In this document: piece after piece, positions 53,991 to 63,935 of the stretch | Numbering within the stretch: position 1 is the first letter of the stretch | How the letters are laid out: each line of letters starts with the position of its first letter | Source: Mycolicibacterium aromaticivorans JS19b1 = JCM 16368 | GTDB taxonomy: Bacteria; Actinomycetota; Actinomycetes; Mycobacteriales; Mycobacteriaceae | Reading direction: 5' to 3' | Assembly: GCF_000559085.1 (NCBI RefSeq) | Contig: NZ_JALN02000001.1 | Coordinates: 1,178,001-1,242,000 of the forward strand | Length of the DNA: 64,000 nt | The notes under the pieces: generated by a model | Told to the model about the DNA's origin: nothing | What the model saw: only the letters and a program-made list of their open reading frames with translations | Databases searched by the model: none | Position numbers and translations under genes: made by a program

Positions 53991-54905
53991 TTAGCCGGCC
54001 GCCCAGGATTCGATGATCTCGCGGGCGATCGAGATCGAGCCGGGCAGCAGCAGTTTCGAGGACGAGTCACTGCTCCAGTCGCCGTGCTCCAGCGCTTCCC
54101 GCACCTCGGCTCGGGTGAACCAGGCCGCCTCGGCGATCTCGCCGTCGTGAAAGACGAACTCCTGCTCGGGATCGCCGATGGCGTGGAACCCCACCATCAG
54201 TGACCGCGGGAACGGCCACGGCTGACTGCCCAGGTACTCGACGTCGCGCACGGACAGGCCGATCTCCTCGTTGACCTCGCGCACCACGCAACTCTCGAAC
54301 GACTCCCCCGCCTCGACGAACCCGGCGAGCAACGAGAACAGCCGCTGCGGCCAGACGGTCTGGCGGGCCAGCACCGCCCGGTCATGACCGTCGTGGATCA
54401 ACACGATGATCGCCGGGTCGATGCGGGGGAATTCCTCGTGGCCGGTGAGCGGATTCAGCCGCGACCATCCCGCTTTGACCGCTTTGGTCGGTGACCCGTC
54501 GACCGCGCTGTACCGGGCGTGCTCGTGCCAGTTCAGCAGGGCCAGCGCGGACGCCAGCAGCTGCGCGCTGACGTCGTCGATCTGCTGACCGCCACGGCGC
54601 AGATCCGACACCTCGCCCTCGGCGTGCTCGGGGGCCTCCAGGGCGGCGCGCACCGCCCACACGTGCCGGCCGTCCTCCAGGCGGCCCAGAAACACTGCAT
54701 CCTGCGGCGGCGCATCGGCGTGCTTCACGGCCGGCGTCAGCGACACCCGGCCGTCGGCGACCATCACCTGGTTGCGGTGGTCGACGCGCAGCAGCGCGGC
54801 GTCGGCCCAGCCGGCGATGGCGGCATCGACGTCGGTACGCAGATGGTCGGCGCGGTCGGCGCCAACCCGGGAGAGCAGCGGAATATTACGCAGTCGGAAA
54901 GCCAC
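53991..54905 (-). CDS. nudC: NADH pyrophosphatase NudC
   Basis: 304 residues. Nudix box [23 protein letters not shown] and the NudC-specific [14 protein letters not shown] that follows it. The N-terminal half contains the usual extra domain, but the zinc-finger Cys expected before the Nudix domain are absent ([23 protein letters not shown]), as in other mycobacteria. It hydrolyses NADH or NAD and can decap NAD-RNA in other bacteria. Corresponds to Rv3199c. Confidence 0.94.
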   Translation of the reverse strand: MAFRLRNIPLLSRVGADRADHLRTDVDAAIAGWADAALLRVDHRNQVMVADGRVSLTPAVKHADAPPQDAVFLGRLEDGRHVWAVRAALEAPEHAEGEVSDLRRGGQQIDDVSAQLLASALALLNWHEHARYSAVDGSPTKAVKAGWSRLNPLTGHEEFPRIDPAIIVLIHDGHDRAVLARQTVWPQRLFSLLAGFVEAGESFESCVVREVNEEIGLSVRDVEYLGSQPWPFPRSLMVGFHAIGDPEQEFVFHDGEIAEAAWFTRAEVREALEHGDWSSDSSSKLLLPGSISIAREIIESWAAG

Positions 54906-54909
54906 GTGG

Positions 54910-55986
54910 TCAGTCTTCTCCAGTGGCGCGGACGTAGAGCAGCCGGTCGGTGGTTTCCAGGGCGTCGACGTCCGGGTCGTCCACGCGTAGCAGCTTCCCG
55001 TCGCGCACCACGCCGAGCACGATGTCGGGCAGGTGGCGCGGTGAGCCGCCGACCTCCTTGTGCTCGACCTCGCGCTCGGCGATCGCGAACCCGGCGTCCG
55101 GGGTCAGCAGGTCCTCGATCATCTCCACGACGCTGGGCGTGGTGGTCGCGATGCCGAGCAACCGGCCGGCCGTCTCCGAGGACACCACCACCGAGTCGGC
55201 GCCGGACTGGCGCAGCAGATGCTGATTCTCGGCTTCCCGCACCGCGGCGATGATCTTGGCTTTCGGGGCCAGCTCGCGTGCGGTCAGGGTGACCAGCACC
55301 GCGGTCGGATCGCTGTTGGTGGCCACGATGATCGAATTGGCGTGCTGGGCGCCGGCCAGCCGCAGCACATCGGACTTGTTGGCGTCGCCGCGCACGGTGA
55401 CCAGTCCGGCGGCGTTGGCCCGGTCCAGCGACGTCTGGTCGGTGTCGACGACGACGATGTCGGCGGGTGCCACACCGTCTCCGATCATCGCGGCCACCGC
55501 CGTCCTGCCCTTCGTCCCGTAGCCGATGACGACGGTGTGGTTGCGCACGCTGTTCCTCCAACGCTGGATCTTGAGAGCCTGCCGCGACGCCGTGGTCAGG
55601 GTTTCGACGGTGGTACCGACCAACACGATCAGGAATGCCACCCGAAGCGGGGTGATGACCAAGACATTCACCAGACGCGCGGTCTCGGTGAACGGGGTGA
55701 TGTCGCCATAGCCGGTTGTCGACAGCGACACCGTGGCGTAATACAGACAGTCCAGGAAGGTCAACGGCCCGTCGCGGACATCGCGGTAGCCGTCCCGGTC
55801 GAGGTAGACGATGAAGACGGCCAGGAACAACGCGGTCAGAGCGTAGACCAACCGACGGGCGATGCGGCGGCCCGGACTGACGAACTTCTCCGGGATGTGC
55901 AGGTAGTCGACGAGTGCACTGTCGGGCTTGGCTGCCAGGTTCTCGTCGATCGCCTCGAGCCTGCGCCGCAACCTACCCTTGGCCAC
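54910..55986 (-). CDS. Potassium channel with RCK domain
   Basis: 358 residues. Two-TM pore domain with selectivity filter SLSTTGYGDITPF, followed by an RCK/TrkA-N Rossmann region (HTVVIGYGTKGRTAV, VDTDQTSLDRA) and a C-terminal ligand-binding RCK-C domain. This is the Rv3200c-type channel, gated by ligands such as nucleotides or ions. Next gene on the strand is nudC, four bases away, so they are likely cotranscribed. Confidence 0.93.
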   Translation of the reverse strand: MAKGRLRRRLEAIDENLAAKPDSALVDYLHIPEKFVSPGRRIARRLVYALTALFLAVFIVYLDRDGYRDVRDGPLTFLDCLYYATVSLSTTGYGDITPFTETARLVNVLVITPLRVAFLIVLVGTTVETLTTASRQALKIQRWRNSVRNHTVVIGYGTKGRTAVAAMIGDGVAPADIVVVDTDQTSLDRANAAGLVTVRGDANKSDVLRLAGAQHANSIIVATNSDPTAVLVTLTARELAPKAKIIAAVREAENQHLLRQSGADSVVVSSETAGRLLGIATTTPSVVEMIEDLLTPDAGFAIAEREVEHKEVGGSPRHLPDIVLGVVRDGKLLRVDDPDVDALETTDRLLYVRATGED

Positions 55987-56049
55987 GCGACTCCGTCGTC
56001 AAGCCCAACCCTCTCGTCGTGAGCGCCACCACTCCAGCATTATGTACCC

Positions 56050-56460
56050 ATGCCGACGACGACTACCGAACTCGAACCCCAACGCAGCACGTCCCAGCTG
56101 CCTGCCTACCGCGCCGCGCTGATGCTCATCGGCATCGGCGTCGGGCATTTCGTGGCGCCCAAGCCCTTCGATGAGATCGTGCCCGCCGAACTCCCGGGCG
56201 ACGCCCGGTTCTACACCTACGCCTCCGGGGTGGCCGAAGTCGGCATCGGGACCATGCTCCTGGTGCCGCGCACTCGTCGCGTTGCCGCGCTGTTCGCGAT
56301 CGCGTTGTATCTCGCGGTGTTCCCGGCCAACGTCAACATGGTTCGGTTGTGGCGGGACAAGCCGTTGCCGATGAAGCTGGTGGCACTTGCCCGGTTGCCG
56401 TTGCAGGTGCCGATGATCACCCAGGCTTTAGCCATCAGGCGCAACGCTCCGCGCTACTAG
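56050..56460 (+). CDS. DoxX-like small membrane protein
   Basis: 136 residues with four hydrophobic helices; GIGVGHFVAPKPFDEIVP and ASGVAEVGIGTMLLVPRTRR are DoxX-family features. Such proteins are linked to redox or thiosulfate-related membrane complexes in other bacteria; the role here is unknown. Its last 26 bases overlap the 3' end of adnB on the opposite strand. Confidence 0.82.
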   Translation: MPTTTTELEPQRSTSQLPAYRAALMLIGIGVGHFVAPKPFDEIVPAELPGDARFYTYASGVAEVGIGTMLLVPRTRRVAALFAIALYLAVFPANVNMVRLWRDKPLPMKLVALARLPLQVPMITQALAIRRNAPRY

Positions 56461-59400
56461 CTTCGGCGAGCAAGGCCACCAATTCTTCTGGGCCGGCTAG
56501 GTTTTCCGGCATCACGGTGACCCCTGCACGCACGTAGTGGAACGCCGCCCGGACCTCCGAGTCCGGGCAGTTCTTGATCGCCGCCCACGCCAGGCGGTAG
56601 ACCGCGAGCTGAACGGCCGCGTGCTTCTTGGCGTCATCGTCGGCCGGGGGCTCGCCGGTCTTCCAGTCGACGACGGTCATTCCGCCATCGGCATCGGCGA
56701 ACACCGCGTCGATGCGTCCGCGCACCACCGTGTTGCCGATCGCCATCTCGAACGGCACCTCGACGTCGACCGGAGTGCGGGCCGCCCACTGCGATTTCGT
56801 GAATGCGTCCTGCAGAACAGCCAGCTCCGCAGTCTCGATGGCCACGCCGTCGACCGCTCCGGGCAGGTCGTCGAGGTCGAAGAGCCGCTCAGCACCGTAG
56901 AAGCGCTGCACCCATTCGTGGAACGCGGTGCCCAGGATCGCGTGCGGATCCGGGCGCGACGGCAGCCTGCGCGTCAGCCGGCGCAGCGCCGCGGGATCAC
57001 GGTCGAGTTCGACAAGTGCGCTGACCGACAGTTGACCGGGCAACTGCACCGGCGGCGGCGCGGCGATCCGGGCCCGCTCAGCCAGCAGGGCGTCGACATC
57101 GGCAGCCCAGTTCTCCGGGTCCTCGCCGCTGTCCGGGATCGCGCCGGCCAGCGCCGACCGGACCAGCTCGGCGCCCTGTTCGATGTCGGCGCGGGTGCGG
57201 CCGAGTGGGTCGGCGGGCCAGACCGCTTCACGGACGCTGTCGCGCAACGGGTTTCGTTCGCCGTCAGCAGGCTCTGGAGCCCACTGTTCGACCACGCCGC
57301 ACGGTTGTCCCACCGCGCCGGCGGCGTCGACGATGTCCTTGATCTCGCGCAGGAAATCCGACGGCCCGCGCGGTGTGCTCTCTGTGGAACCCCAGTGGTG
57401 CCCGGACAGCAGCAGGGTGTCCTCGGCTCGGGTGATCGCGACGTAGAGCAGTCGGCGTTCCTCATCGAGGCGGCGCTGCTCGAGCTGCTTCTTGTGCGCC
57501 ATGATGCTGTCGGACAATGCTTTTCGGTCGTTGACGTGCTCAGTGTCCAGCACCGGCACACCATGCATGCCGGCGGCGGCTCGATCACCGCGCAGCAGCG
57601 GCGGCAGGTCGGCCGGATCGGAAAGCCAGGTCCGCTTGGATGCGGTGGACGGAAACACCCGCGCGGACAGGTGCGGGACCGCCACCACCTGCCATTCGAG
57701 TCCCTTCGCGGCGTGCACGGTCAGCACCTGCACGCGCCCGGTGGCCACGTTGACCTCGGCGGGCGCCAGACCGTTCTCGACGACCGCGGCCGCATCGAGG
57801 TAGGCCAGCAGCCCGCTGACGCATGCCCCGGGCCGGGTCGCATAGTCGGCGACCACGTCGGCGAACCGGTCGAGGTGCTCGGCGCCGGCCCAGCCCGCGG
57901 CGACGGGGCGGGCTGCTCTCACCTCAACGTCGACCCCGAGGACGCGCCGCACCTCGCCGACGAGTTCGGTGACCGGGTGGCCCAATAGTGTTCGCAGTCG
58001 GGCCAATTCACCGGCGAGATCGGTGATACGACGGTGCCCTTCAGGCGAGTACGCCCTAGCCGGGCCCGGGTCGGCCAGCGCGTCGGCCAGGCTCGCGGTC
58101 TCGGCATCGGGCGCGGCGGAGGCGATGATCTCCTCAGCGGTGACGGCCGCCTGCCGAGCTCCGTCGATCGCCATGGCGCGCCGCCACAGCGCGGCGAGAT
58201 CGGCGGCGCCGAGCTGCCAGCGTGGCCCCGTCAGCACCCGCATCGCCGCCGCGCCGGCGGCCGGATCGGCGACCAGCCGCACCATCGCCGCCACATCGGC
58301 GACCTCCGGGATCGACAGCAGGCCGGCCAGACCGACGACTTCGACGGGCACGCCGCGAGCGCTGAGCGCCTCGGCGATCGGGCCGGCATCCGCGTTGCGC
58401 CGCACCAGCACCGCGGCGGTCGGCGGCTCACTGCCGTCTGCCGCCGCCTCGGCATAGCGCGCCGCGATGTGGTCGGCGACCCACTCGCGCTCGGTGGCCA
58501 CATCGGTGAGCAGCGCGCAGCGCACCGTACCGGCCTCGGCGCCGGGGCGGGCCCGCAACGCGCGCACTGCGACCGAGCGGCGGCGGGCTTCGGCGGAAAT
58601 CTCGTTGGCGATGTGCAGAGTGGTCGGCGGGTTGCGCCAACTGGTCCGCAGTTCGAGCGTGGGCGCCGGGGAGCCGTCGGCTTGCGGAAAGTCGGTGGTG
58701 AATCGCGGCAGGTTGGTCGCCGATGCGCCGCGCCAGCCGTAGATCGACTGGATGGGATCGCCGACCGCGGTCAAAGCCAGGCCTTCGTCGGCACCGGCCC
58801 CGAACAGTGACGACAGCGCGATTCGCTGGGCATGGCCGGTGTCCTGGTATTCGTCGAGCAGCACAACGCGGTAGCGGCCGCGAAGCTGCTCCCCGACCTG
58901 TGGGCAGCTGGCGGCCAACCGCGCCGCGGCCGACATCTGTGCGCCGAAGTCCATCACCTTGTCGGCACGCATCCGTGCGTGCAGCGCGTCGATCAGCGGC
59001 ACCAGGGCGGTGCGTTCGGTCTGGGTGGCCAGCATGCTCAGCAGGAACTGGCTCGGGCCGCGATCGCGTTGATAACGCCCGGCGGGCAGGTGATGCACCA
59101 GCCGGTCGAGTTCGAGGTGGGTGTCCAGCAGCTGGTCGGTGTCGACCAGGTGCTCGGCCAGTTCGCCGGACAGCTTGAGCACCATCGCGGTGACACCGGC
59201 CGGGTCCTTCGTGGTGTCCAACGGCCCGGGGTAGCTGCTGACCACCTCGAAAGCCAGTTGCCACAACTCGGTTTCGCTGAGCAGCCGGGCGTCGGGTTCC
59301 ACCGGAAGCAGCGGTCCGTACTCGCGCAGCAATGCACCGGCGAAGGCGTGGTAAGTGCTCACCGTCGGCGCTCCCTGCGGCGCGGCGCCACCGAGGTGAC

Positions 59401-59668
59401 CCGCCAGGCGGGCCAGCCGGGACCGCACCCGGCGCAGCAGCTGCCCGGCGGCCTTGCGGGTGAAGGTCAGGCCGAGCACCTGACCGGGATCGGCGAATCC
59501 GTTGGCCACCAGCCACACCACCCGTGCGGCCATGGTCTCGGTCTTACCCGCACCCGCGCCGGCGATGACGACGAGCGGCCCTGGCGGGGCAGCGATGACC
59601 GCGGCCTGCTCGTCGGTCGGGGTCGGAAGACCAAGGGCCTCAGCAAGTTCGAACGGGCTGAAGGTCAT
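56435..59668 (-). CDS. adnB: AdnB, helicase-nuclease subunit
   Basis: 1077 residues. UvrD-like motor with intact Walker A (AGAGAGKTETM), LLDEYQDTGHA (Walker B) and VHAAKGLEW, so an active ATPase; a RecB-type nuclease at the C-terminus (GGMTVVDWKTGEP, with Asp and Lys of the active site). Together with AdnA it resects DNA double-strand breaks; AdnAB takes the place of RecBCD in mycobacteria. ATG 59668 overlaps the AdnA stop by four bases. Equals Rv3201c. Confidence 0.95.
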   Translation of the reverse strand: MTFSPFELAEALGLPTPTDEQAAVIAAPPGPLVVIAGAGAGKTETMAARVVWLVANGFADPGQVLGLTFTRKAAGQLLRRVRSRLARLAGHLGGAAPQGAPTVSTYHAFAGALLREYGPLLPVEPDARLLSETELWQLAFEVVSSYPGPLDTTKDPAGVTAMVLKLSGELAEHLVDTDQLLDTHLELDRLVHHLPAGRYQRDRGPSQFLLSMLATQTERTALVPLIDALHARMRADKVMDFGAQMSAAARLAASCPQVGEQLRGRYRVVLLDEYQDTGHAQRIALSSLFGAGADEGLALTAVGDPIQSIYGWRGASATNLPRFTTDFPQADGSPAPTLELRTSWRNPPTTLHIANEISAEARRRSVAVRALRARPGAEAGTVRCALLTDVATEREWVADHIAARYAEAAADGSEPPTAAVLVRRNADAGPIAEALSARGVPVEVVGLAGLLSIPEVADVAAMVRLVADPAAGAAAMRVLTGPRWQLGAADLAALWRRAMAIDGARQAAVTAEEIIASAAPDAETASLADALADPGPARAYSPEGHRRITDLAGELARLRTLLGHPVTELVGEVRRVLGVDVEVRAARPVAAGWAGAEHLDRFADVVADYATRPGACVSGLLAYLDAAAVVENGLAPAEVNVATGRVQVLTVHAAKGLEWQVVAVPHLSARVFPSTASKRTWLSDPADLPPLLRGDRAAAGMHGVPVLDTEHVNDRKALSDSIMAHKKQLEQRRLDEERRLLYVAITRAEDTLLLSGHHWGSTESTPRGPSDFLREIKDIVDAAGAVGQPCGVVEQWAPEPADGERNPLRDSVREAVWPADPLGRTRADIEQGAELVRSALAGAIPDSGEDPENWAADVDALLAERARIAAPPPVQLPGQLSVSALVELDRDPAALRRLTRRLPSRPDPHAILGTAFHEWVQRFYGAERLFDLDDLPGAVDGVAIETAELAVLQDAFTKSQWAARTPVDVEVPFEMAIGNTVVRGRIDAVFADADGGMTVVDWKTGEPPADDDAKKHAAVQLAVYRLAWAAIKNCPDSEVRAAFHYVRAGVTVMPENLAGPEELVALLAEASSAERCA

Positions 59669-62600
59669 GGCGACTCCGTTCGCGGTGCGGCGTGCGCAGG
59701 GCAGGACGGGCGCATGGGGCAGTGTGCGCAGCCGTCGTTCACCCGGGCGACGAACTGCGGGCCAGCGGTCGCGGCCGCCGCCTGTTGCACGGCCTGGTGC
59801 CACTGCGCTGTGCTGTCCGCGCTGAGTGCGGACTGTTCGCGTTCGGTGGCGCCTGATGCGTTCGGTTTGGCGACGTAGACCAGCCGGCCGCCGCCGGGAC
59901 GGTCTCCGTCGGCCAGGGCCCCTTCAGCGATGGCGAGCTGGTACAGCCCGAGTTGGGCGTGGCGCTGCGCGTCGTCCTTGGTGACGGGGCTCTTTCCGGT
60001 CTTGACGTCGACGATCACCAGCCGGCCCTCCGCGTCGCGCTCGAGCCGGTCGACCCGGCCGCGCACCCGCACCCCCGGCTGACCTTCGCCCGGCTCGGCG
60101 ATCACACCGTCGACCTCGACCTCGGTACCGATCTCGGTCAGCTCGTGGCGGGTCGATGAACGCCACGCCGCGAACGCCTCGAGCATGGCGCGGTGCCGAT
60201 CCAGTTCGTTGTCGGCGTACCACGTCGAGTCGAATGGTATTGTGCTCCAGAGCTTTTCCAGCTCAGCCGCCAACTGTTCCGCGCTGGTCGCCGAGTCCGC
60301 GATCAGAGCGTGCACCACCGACCCCAAGGTCGACCGCAGGTCGCGGCGTTCGGTCCCGCCGTGCCGTTCGGCCAGCCAGCGCAGCGGGCAGTCGGTGAGC
60401 GTCTGCAAGGTCGAGGGGCTCAGGGTGACGGTGTGCTGATCGCCGCTCCACAGCGGTTCCACGGTGCTGACCGAGGTCATACCGTACCACTGTGCCGGGT
60501 CCGCACCGGCCACACCGTCTGCGGCCAGCCGTGCCAATTGCTGTGCAGCGGTGGAACGTTCACCGTCGGTGACGGTACCCGCCGGCGCGCACACCACCGC
60601 CCGCAGCCGGCCGACGACGGCCGACGGCGCCAGCACCGGCGGGGCGACGACCGGCTGGGCGGACCGCACGTCATCCGCGCGTGCGTACGCCTCGAGCTCG
60701 GCGACGAACGGCGACGGGAGCGCCGCATCGTCACCGGCATCACTGTCGACGGCGGTGATCAGCAGCCCGCGCCGGGCGCGTCCCATCGCGGCGATGAGCA
60801 GCCTGCGTTCCTCGGCCAGCAGCGGCGCCCGCGCCGACACATCATCTCCCAAGCCGTCGAGCACGTCGAGCAGCCGCTGCGTGCCCAGCACGCCACCGCG
60901 GGGAGTGGTGTTGGGCCACAGGCCGTCCTGCACTCCGGCGATCACGACCAGGTCCCAGTCGCGGTCGAGCGCCGCGTGCGGGCTCAGCACCGCAACGGTC
61001 TCCGACACCGTCCGCCCGTCGACGCTGACCGGTGGGAGTTGCAGGCCCGCAACATGATCCACGAACCCGCGCAGCGACGCCCCGGTGGTACGGCTGACGT
61101 AGTCGTCGGCGATGTCGAACAACGCGGTGACCGCGTGCAGGTTCCGGTCGGCCAGCGCGCCTTCGGTTCCGCCACGCTCGGCCGCGGCCAACCAGCGGCG
61201 CTGCAGCCCGCTGCGCTCCCACGCCTGCCACAGGGTATAGCGCGGGTCGCGGTGCCCGCGATGTCCGCGGGCCGCCGCCGTCAGCACCGCACGCACCCGG
61301 TCCAGCGGGCGCGCCAGTGTTGCCGGCAGATCTACCGGACCGGTGGTGAGCGCCGCGACCAGCCGCTCGCCGAATTCGCCGGAACCGCCGCGGCGCAGCG
61401 CCCGGCGCAGCTGGCGCTGAGTCACCGGGTCCACCCGGCCGATCGGGCCGGTCAGTAACGACACCGCCTGCTCGCCGGTCAGACCGTCGGCGGTCGCCGC
61501 CAGCACACCCAGCAGGGCTTGTGCCGCAGGCTGTTCGGCGACGGGACCGGCCAGCTGAGCCGCGTCGACCGGAACACCGGCACCGGCCAGCGCGCGCGGC
61601 AACGCCGCGGCCGCCGACGGCGACCGGACGATGACGGCGAGCTGCGACCACGGGACACGGTCGACGAGATGCGCGCGGCGCAGCGTGTCGGCGATCAGTG
61701 CCGCCTCGGCGTGCGCGGAACCGGCGATGCGCACGCTCACCGATCCGTCGTCACCGGCATTGGCGTCCAGCACGCGCCACGCGCTGTTGCCCGGCAGCCC
61801 GGCGGCGATCCCGCTGATCGCGCGCGCCACCGCGGGCGAGCACCGGTGCGAACGGCCCAGTTCGACCACCGGTGTATCGGCCTCCGTCAGCACAGCCGGG
61901 TCGGCGCCGCGGAAGCCGAAGACCGCCTGATTCGGGTCCCCGGCAAGCAGAGCCAGATCTGTGCCGGCCGCCAACACCCGAACCAGCCGTGCGGCCTGCG
62001 GGTCGAGGTGCTGGGCATCGTCGATGAGCAGCAACCGGATTCGGGAGCGTTCGGCCGCCAGCAGTTCAGGGTCGAATGCCAGCGCCTCCAGCGCCGCACC
62101 GACCAGTTCAGCCGCGCCGAGCGCAGGCACAGTGGCCTGCGGTGCGGCGGTGCCGACCGCCGCGCGCAGCAGCATCACCTGTTCGTACTGCTGGGCGAAG
62201 CGCCCCGCGGCCGCCCACTCGGGCCGCCCCGACAGCCGGCCGATGCGCTGCAGGTGCTGCGGATCCACTCCCCGCTCGGCACAGCGCGCCAACAGATCCC
62301 GGAGCTCGTTGGCGAACCCGCCGGTGGTCAGCGCGGGGCGAAGGACCTGCGGCCACCGCGACGCCGACGCGTCGCCGTCCTCCAGATCACCGGCCAGCAA
62401 CTCGCGGATGATGCCGTCCTGCTCGGCCCCGGTGACCAGCCGCGGCGGCGGGTCGCCGGCGCGGGCGGCGGCCTGCCGCAGAACTCCGAACGCGTAACTG
62501 TGCACCGACCGGACCATCGGCTCCCGCACCACCGCGCGGCACGGCTCAGCCGAGCGTGCCGCGAGCAGTCGGGCCGTCAGCGCGCTGCGGGTGGCGCCCG

Positions 62601-62793
62601 CCAACCGGCCCGAACCCGTCAGCAGCAGAACGGATTCCGGGTCGGTCCCCGCGGCGATGTGTGCCGCGGCCGCCGCCACCAGCAGGCTGGTCTTGCCGGT
62701 GCCCGGGCCGCCGACGATACGCACCGTGCCACGCAACCCCGGGCGCAGCACATCGGCAGGTTCGCTCGCCCGGGCCAGCAGTGCGGTGGTCAT
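59665..62793 (-). CDS. adnA: AdnA, helicase-nuclease subunit
   Basis: 1042 residues. Motor module with Walker A GGPGTGKTSLL and a Walker B-like LLIDDAQHLDPQ; C-terminal RecB nuclease domain LVIVDVKTGKSP with an Fe-S cluster outline: a Cys in LTDCPLRWLAE and the trio CAHCPMRPSC. AdnB provides most of the motor power in this heterodimer, and AdnA cuts the other strand. ATG 62793 starts MTTALLARASEPADVL. Equals Rv3202c. Confidence 0.95.
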   Translation of the reverse strand: MTTALLARASEPADVLRPGLRGTVRIVGGPGTGKTSLLVAAAAAHIAAGTDPESVLLLTGSGRLAGATRSALTARLLAARSAEPCRAVVREPMVRSVHSYAFGVLRQAAARAGDPPPRLVTGAEQDGIIRELLAGDLEDGDASASRWPQVLRPALTTGGFANELRDLLARCAERGVDPQHLQRIGRLSGRPEWAAAGRFAQQYEQVMLLRAAVGTAAPQATVPALGAAELVGAALEALAFDPELLAAERSRIRLLLIDDAQHLDPQAARLVRVLAAGTDLALLAGDPNQAVFGFRGADPAVLTEADTPVVELGRSHRCSPAVARAISGIAAGLPGNSAWRVLDANAGDDGSVSVRIAGSAHAEAALIADTLRRAHLVDRVPWSQLAVIVRSPSAAAALPRALAGAGVPVDAAQLAGPVAEQPAAQALLGVLAATADGLTGEQAVSLLTGPIGRVDPVTQRQLRRALRRGGSGEFGERLVAALTTGPVDLPATLARPLDRVRAVLTAAARGHRGHRDPRYTLWQAWERSGLQRRWLAAAERGGTEGALADRNLHAVTALFDIADDYVSRTTGASLRGFVDHVAGLQLPPVSVDGRTVSETVAVLSPHAALDRDWDLVVIAGVQDGLWPNTTPRGGVLGTQRLLDVLDGLGDDVSARAPLLAEERRLLIAAMGRARRGLLITAVDSDAGDDAALPSPFVAELEAYARADDVRSAQPVVAPPVLAPSAVVGRLRAVVCAPAGTVTDGERSTAAQQLARLAADGVAGADPAQWYGMTSVSTVEPLWSGDQHTVTLSPSTLQTLTDCPLRWLAERHGGTERRDLRSTLGSVVHALIADSATSAEQLAAELEKLWSTIPFDSTWYADNELDRHRAMLEAFAAWRSSTRHELTEIGTEVEVDGVIAEPGEGQPGVRVRGRVDRLERDAEGRLVIVDVKTGKSPVTKDDAQRHAQLGLYQLAIAEGALADGDRPGGGRLVYVAKPNASGATEREQSALSADSTAQWHQAVQQAAAATAGPQFVARVNDGCAHCPMRPSCPAHAAPRTESP

Positions 62794-62841
62794 GTCAGCG
62801 ATACCACCACGGCCCACCGACAAGAATGAGTAAGTGGCAGC

Positions 62842-63636
62842 ATGACACCCGTGACCCACGATCTTCACGTCCACCGCTTCGGGCCGCCCGGACCGATCCG
62901 GATCCTGGCCATCCACGGTCTGACCGGCCACGGCCGCCGCTGGCGAGCGCTTTCGGAGAACCACCTGCCGGAGTTCGCCATGGCTGCACCCGATCTGATC
63001 GGGCACGGCCGGTCGTCGTGGTCGGCCCCGTGGACCATCGACGCCAATGTCGCGGCGCTGGCGACCCTGCTGGAGAACGACGCCGACGGGCCGGTGCTCG
63101 TGGTGGGCCACTCCTTCGGCGGCGCGATCGCCCTGAACCTCGCGGCGAGGTACCCGGACCTGGTGTCCGGACTGGTGCTACTGGATCCCGCGATCGGACT
63201 GGACGGACAGTGGATGCGCGAGATCGCCGACTCGATGCTGTCCTCCCCCGACTACCCCGACCGCGACGAGGCCCGCACCGAGAAGTTCAGCGGATCATGG
63301 GCCGACGTGGACCCGGCCGACCTCGACGAGGATCTCGACGAGCACCTGATCGAACTGCCGAATGGCCGCTTCGGCTGGCGGATCTGTGTGCCCGCGATGA
63401 TGTCGTATTGGAGTGAGCTCGCCCGCGATATCGTGCTGCCGCGCACCGGGACCCCGACGACGCTGGTACGCGCGCAGTGGACGGATCCGCCATACGTCAG
63501 TCCGGAATTGCTCGACGGCCTCGCAGGTCGGCTCGGCGACGATTTCACCGTGGTCGACTTCGCGTGCCAGCACATGGTGCCGCACGCCAAACCGGAGGAG
63601 ACCGCGAAGGTCATCCGGGATCTGCTGGAGCCGTAG
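62842..63636 (+). CDS. lipV: Alpha/beta hydrolase LipV
   Basis: 264 residues. ILAIHGLTGHGRRW (oxyanion-hole HG), nucleophile elbow VVGHSFGGAIALN (GxSxG), and a late His in CQHMVPHAKPEE. Corresponds to Rv3203. An esterase or lipase acting on small esters is likely; exact substrate is unknown. It is the divergent neighbour of adnA, 48 bases away. Confidence 0.9.
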   Translation: MTPVTHDLHVHRFGPPGPIRILAIHGLTGHGRRWRALSENHLPEFAMAAPDLIGHGRSSWSAPWTIDANVAALATLLENDADGPVLVVGHSFGGAIALNLAARYPDLVSGLVLLDPAIGLDGQWMREIADSMLSSPDYPDRDEARTEKFSGSWADVDPADLDEDLDEHLIELPNGRFGWRICVPAMMSYWSELARDIVLPRTGTPTTLVRAQWTDPPYVSPELLDGLAGRLGDDFTVVDFACQHMVPHAKPEETAKVIRDLLEP

Positions 63637-63638
63637 CG

Positions 63639-63935
63639 ATGGCCCCGATCACCGACGCCCAAGTCGAGCGGGTGCGCGAGCTGGTCGCGTCCATCCCGGC
63701 AGGCCGGGTCGCGACCTACGGTGACATCGCCTCGGCGGCACAGCTTTCCAGCCCGCGCATCGTCGGCTGGATCATGCGCACCGATTCCTCTGACCTGGCG
63801 TGGCATCGGGTGATCACCGCGTCCGGGCGTCCGGCCGCTCATCTGTCGACCCGTCAACTCGAATTGCTGCGCGCCGAAGGTGTAGTGGCCCACGACGGCC
63901 GAGTGGATCTGGTGACCACGCGCCACCGGTTCTAG
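63639..63935 (+). CDS. Alkyltransferase-like protein (MGMT family, no active Cys)
   Basis: 98 residues, the length of the C-terminal DNA-binding fold of O6-methylguanine-DNA methyltransferase. The motif normally PCHRV is AWHRV here, so the acceptor Cys is replaced by Trp: a true alkyltransferase-like (ATL) protein that marks damaged bases for nucleotide excision repair rather than repairing them. The start follows lipV by two bases. Equals Rv3204. Confidence 0.9.
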   Translation: MAPITDAQVERVRELVASIPAGRVATYGDIASAAQLSSPRIVGWIMRTDSSDLAWHRVITASGRPAAHLSTRQLELLRAEGVVAHDGRVDLVTTRHRF

